DNA of 11,663 nucleotides from contig JAUWOI010000086.1 in NCBI GenBank assembly GCA_030612185.1, positions 1 through 11,663 on the forward strand, in the 5' to 3' direction. The notes under the pieces are model-generated. The model saw nothing but the letters and a program-made list of their open reading frames with translations. It made no database searches and was not told where the DNA came from. Positions 11,226 to 11,663 of the stretch are shown here, piece by piece. This stretch comes from Anaerolineae bacterium. GTDB lineage: Bacteria; Chloroflexota; Anaerolineae; B4-G1. A program made the position numbers and the translations under genes. How positions within the stretch are numbered: position 1 is the stretch's first letter; the number at the start of each line of letters is the position of its first letter.

Positions 11226-11238
11226 AGGGAGGAAGCAA

Positions 11239-11663
11239 TTGCTCAAAGTCGTGGGCATTATCGGGTACAAGAACAGTGGCAAAACCACGCTGACCCATGC
11301 CCTGGCCCGTGAATTGACTGGCAGGGGCCACGAGGTGGCCGTGATCAAGCACTCAGCCCATCACCTGGACCTCCCAGGGAAGGACACCACCGCGCTGGCG
11401 GAAGCCGTCGGTCAGGTGGGATTCATCTCGCCGCAGGAGGCGGGGGTCTTCTGGAAGAAGTCGCTGAGTCTGGTAAACATCATCCCTTATCTGGAGGCGG
11501 AGTTCATCCTCGTCGAGGGCTTCAAGGCGGAGAAAACTTTCCCCAAGATCGTATGCCTGCGGGGAGAGCCGGACGACCGAGACCTGTTCGACGGCCTGGC
11601 TGTCTGCGCTGTCCTCCCTCCCCCCTCGCAGGGGGGAGCCGGAGGGGGGTCCCACGGGCTGGC
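11239..11663 (+). CDS. mobB: Molybdopterin-guanine dinucleotide biosynthesis protein MobB, 3' partial
   Basis: The frame from TTG 11239 reads LKVVGIIGYKNSGKTTLTHA (Walker A GYKNSGKT at about 9-16), then HEVAVIKHSAHHLDLPGKDT, FWKKSLSLVNIIP and AEFILVEGFKAEKTFPKIVC, all diagnostic of MobB. MobB is a P-loop GTPase that helps MobA attach GMP to molybdopterin. GGGAGGA (11227-11233) supports the rare TTG start; no in-frame ATG or GTG fits the conserved N-terminus. The frame is open to the window edge (141 codons). Residues about 126-137 (LPPPSQGGAGGGS) are encoded by a C/G-rich palindromic repeat that seems inserted in frame. Its nearness to the NifX-like genes points to a shared molybdenum theme, although a terminator separates them. 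Confidence 0.9.
   Translation, partial: MLKVVGIIGYKNSGKTTLTHALARELTGRGHEVAVIKHSAHHLDLPGKDTTALAEAVGQVGFISPQEAGVFWKKSLSLVNIIPYLEAEFILVEGFKAEKTFPKIVCLRGEPDDRDLFDGLAVCAVLPPPSQGGAGGGSHGL
11618..11656 (+). repeat. C/G palindromic repeat inserted in frame in mobB
   Basis: CTCCCCCCT (11618-11626) pairs with AGGGGGGAG (11630-11638) around CGC, followed by a further GGAGGGGGG run. Similar C6/G6 palindromes are widespread interspersed repeats in Chloroflexota and other environmental genomes. It encodes a Pro-Pro-Ser-Gln-Gly-Gly-type insert unlike normal MobB sequence. Confidence 0.6.

Noticed and set aside
8027..11663. Nitrogenase cofactor (nif) cluster
   Set aside because: The NifX-like domains are of the general type found in many anaerobes; no nifH, nifD, nifK, nifE, nifN or true nifB is visible.
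1..11663. tRNA or rRNA genes
   Set aside because: I saw no cloverleaf with a conserved T-loop GTTCRAAT and no rRNA-like stretch.

Overview
This window looks like chromosome of an anaerobic or thermophilic member of the Chloroflexota (Anaerolineae-like). The reasons are the VYLPLALR-type motif near the C-terminus of a secreted glycosidase, a long Thr-Pro linker in a lipoprotein, heptameric tandem repeats between genes, and a PadR / Mrp / DUF5320 / NifX-like gene set. The assignment is inferred; no rRNA or tRNA is present to anchor it.

Region 1 (1-3850, moderate GC, genes on the minus strand). The left edge (1-138) appears to be the right end of an insertion sequence with two 19-bp terminal direct repeats. 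It replaces the 3' end of a membrane-anchored glycoside hydrolase gene, so the last 18 residues are IS-encoded. Behind it lies a two-gene operon read leftward from a TATAAT promoter: a three-pass membrane protein with an N-terminal coiled coil, then a lipoprotein. The two proteins carry visibly related Ig-like domains on the outside of the cell.

Region 2 (3890-7450, GC-rich, plus strand, scrapyard of mobile DNA). A TraC-like gene and a VirB4-like conjugation ATPase gene remain as relics. The ATPase has an in-frame stop just before Walker A, a 1-base frameshift just after it, and a truncated 3' end. An IS110-family element follows. Its roughly 300-bp 5' non-coding region folds as expected for a bridge RNA (5' hairpin, internal-loop stem, second stem), and its transposase lacks the fourth acidic residue of the DEDD tetrad. 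A probable left-end fragment of a second, IS21-like element follows.

Region 3 (7467-11663, plus strand, intact). A near-consensus promoter with an overlapping dyad drives a PadR-type regulator. Then come an Mrp/NBP35 Fe-S carrier ATPase, two DUF5320 Gly/Arg-rich small proteins, two NifX-like cofactor-binding proteins and, after a strong terminator, the start of mobB. The DUF5320-2 and NifX-like proteins share a C-terminal coiled coil, which suggests one assembly. The set resembles Mrp/MinD plus orange-protein (Mo-Cu cluster) operons, so the working idea is a small metal-cofactor or Fe-S assembly system under PadR control. That function is inference.
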